The notes under the pieces are model-generated. The model was not told where the DNA came from. It did not search any database and saw only the letters and a list, made by a program, of their open reading frames with translations. Source: Streptomyces griseicoloratus (GTDB lineage: Bacteria; Actinomycetota; Actinomycetes; Streptomycetales; Streptomycetaceae). Taken from it: 64,000 bases of DNA. The translations under genes were made by a program, and so were the position numbers. How positions within the stretch are numbered: the first letter of the stretch is position 1; each line of letters begins with the position of its first letter. This document shows, in pieces, positions 63,456-64,000 of the stretch. The stretch spans positions 62,001-126,000 of the forward strand of contig NZ_JACVQF010000200.1 in NCBI RefSeq assembly GCF_014534645.1, in the 5' to 3' direction.

Positions 63456-64000
63456 TCAGGTACGGGGCCAGTCCTGGCCGGCGGTCACCTCCTGCGCGAC
63501 GCGACGCCACCGGGCCTCTCCGCCGGGCAGGGGCCAGGCCCAGGTGAGTTGTGCCGCTGTATTGAGGTCGTGGAGGAGGCGGACGAGTTGCGGGCCGGCG
63601 GTGGCGGCGCCGTCCGGGACAGCGGGGCCGTGGACGGCGCGGAGTCCGGCGAAGCGTGCCAGTTCGTCCTCATAGAAGCCCACGGCGTCATCGATGCGTG
63701 CGGCGAGGTCGTCGCGCGGCACCGTGCGGTGCAACTGCAGCAGCGGAGGCTCGATGGACTCGGCGATCGCCGCGGCGAGCCGTGCGTGGCCGTCCAGGAT
63801 CAGATGGCAGTCCAGGCCACTGACCCACCACAACAGAACCGGTGGGAGCGTCCCTTCGCGGGCCTGCCTGCGGTACGCCTTGACGCTGCTGTCGCCCGGA
63901 CCGGGCATCGGCCGCAGCGGTAGAACCTCCCACGAGCCGGCGTGGAAGAACCAGTCGATGTATCCGTCCGGATGGCCCTCGACGAGCATCGAGCCCCAGT
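63456..64000 (-). CDS. ParB-like protein, partial at the window edge
   Basis: At least 180 residues, with the frame open to the window edge, so the gene starts to the right of it. It includes a ParB-like segment (LPPVLLWWVSGLDCHLILDG, then HARLAAAIAESIEPPLLQLH) that resembles nuclease-type ParB domains. The start cannot be seen. The gap to the IclR gene is 207 bases. Function not assigned. Confidence 0.5.
   Translation of the reverse strand, partial: WGSMLVEGHPDGYIDWFFHAGSWEVLPLRPMPGPGDSSVKAYRRQAREGTLPPVLLWWVSGLDCHLILDGHARLAAAIAESIEPPLLQLHRTVPRDDLAARIDDAVGFYEDELARFAGLRAVHGPAVPDGAATAGPQLVRLLHDLNTAAQLTWAWPLPGGEARWRRVAQEVTAGQDWPRT

Noticed and set aside
1-64000. CRISPR arrays, rRNA and tRNA genes
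   Set aside because: No regularly spaced repeats and no cloverleaf or rRNA-like sequence were noticed on either strand.

Overview
The window reads as a chromosomal segment of a Streptomyces or close relative. Base composition is very GC-rich, third codon positions are almost all G or C, GTG starts and GGAGG-type ribosome sites are common, and the gene families are typical of that genus: a GH20 hexosaminidase behind a DasR-type box, many TetR regulators with palindromic operators, Ser/Thr kinases with PQQ propellers, and secreted esterases. No rRNA, tRNA or CRISPR array was seen.

Layout. 0-2.6 kb: a secreted beta-N-acetylhexosaminidase, with a dre-like DasR site far upstream. 2.7-8.4 kb: a minus-strand operon for non-phosphorylative L-fucose breakdown (mutarotase, fucose dehydrogenase, fuconolactonase, fuconate dehydratase, 2-keto-3-deoxyfuconate dehydrogenase). 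The terminal hydrolase gene is broken, and scraps of a lutA-like gene and of a second fuconate dehydratase remain. 8.5-13.9 kb: a lipoprotein aldose epimerase, an AraC regulator divergent from a flavodoxin-like reductase, a membrane protein, and relics of an ene-reductase and an alpha-amylase. 13.9-17.7 kb: two overlapping alpha/beta-hydrolase genes and a secreted lipase-like enzyme. 18-25.5 kb: a DUF389 membrane protein, an rsgA-type GTPase behind a short leader ORF and hairpin, a methyltransferase-acetyltransferase fusion, and a Baeyer-Villiger monooxygenase divergent from a frameshifted SMP-30-like lipoprotein across a perfect 22-bp palindrome.

25.5-33.9 kb is an accessory island. It holds IS5-family pieces, a Tn3 transposase fragment, a truncated GcvH-like gene, two small cysteine-rich ORFs, a frameshifted gene of an integrative-element type, an MFS efflux gene and an NTF2-like gene that share a duplicated leader. 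33.9-38 kb: an FAD monooxygenase and an SDR, each divergent from its own TetR gene across a clear operator. 38-42.7 kb: a site-2-protease-like membrane protein, then a vdcBCD-type non-oxidative hydroxyarylic acid decarboxylase operon divergent from an AraC regulator. 42.8-50.4 kb: a likely four-gene operon of a PQQ-type sugar dehydrogenase followed by three kinase/PQQ-propeller proteins, the middle one a pseudokinase. 50.7-52.8 kb: an MFS pump and a TetR gene linked by repeated GTACG-N2-CGTAC operators. 52.9-64 kb: mostly single genes (DUF1963, methyltransferase, APH-like kinase, DinB, PHB-depolymerase-like esterase, a second PQQ-type dehydrogenase with a PKD domain, a STAS factor, an IclR regulator, a ParB-like partial gene) plus a subtilase gene that has lost its catalytic core.

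The main theme is genome erosion beside intact regulation: at least ten relics or frameshifted genes lie among intact operons. The strongest candidates for new biology are the sugar dehydrogenase-kinase-pseudokinase operon, the leader and hairpin ahead of rsgA, and the duplicated promoter-leader in the island. All functional calls come from reading motifs and remembered family patterns; nothing was searched in a database.
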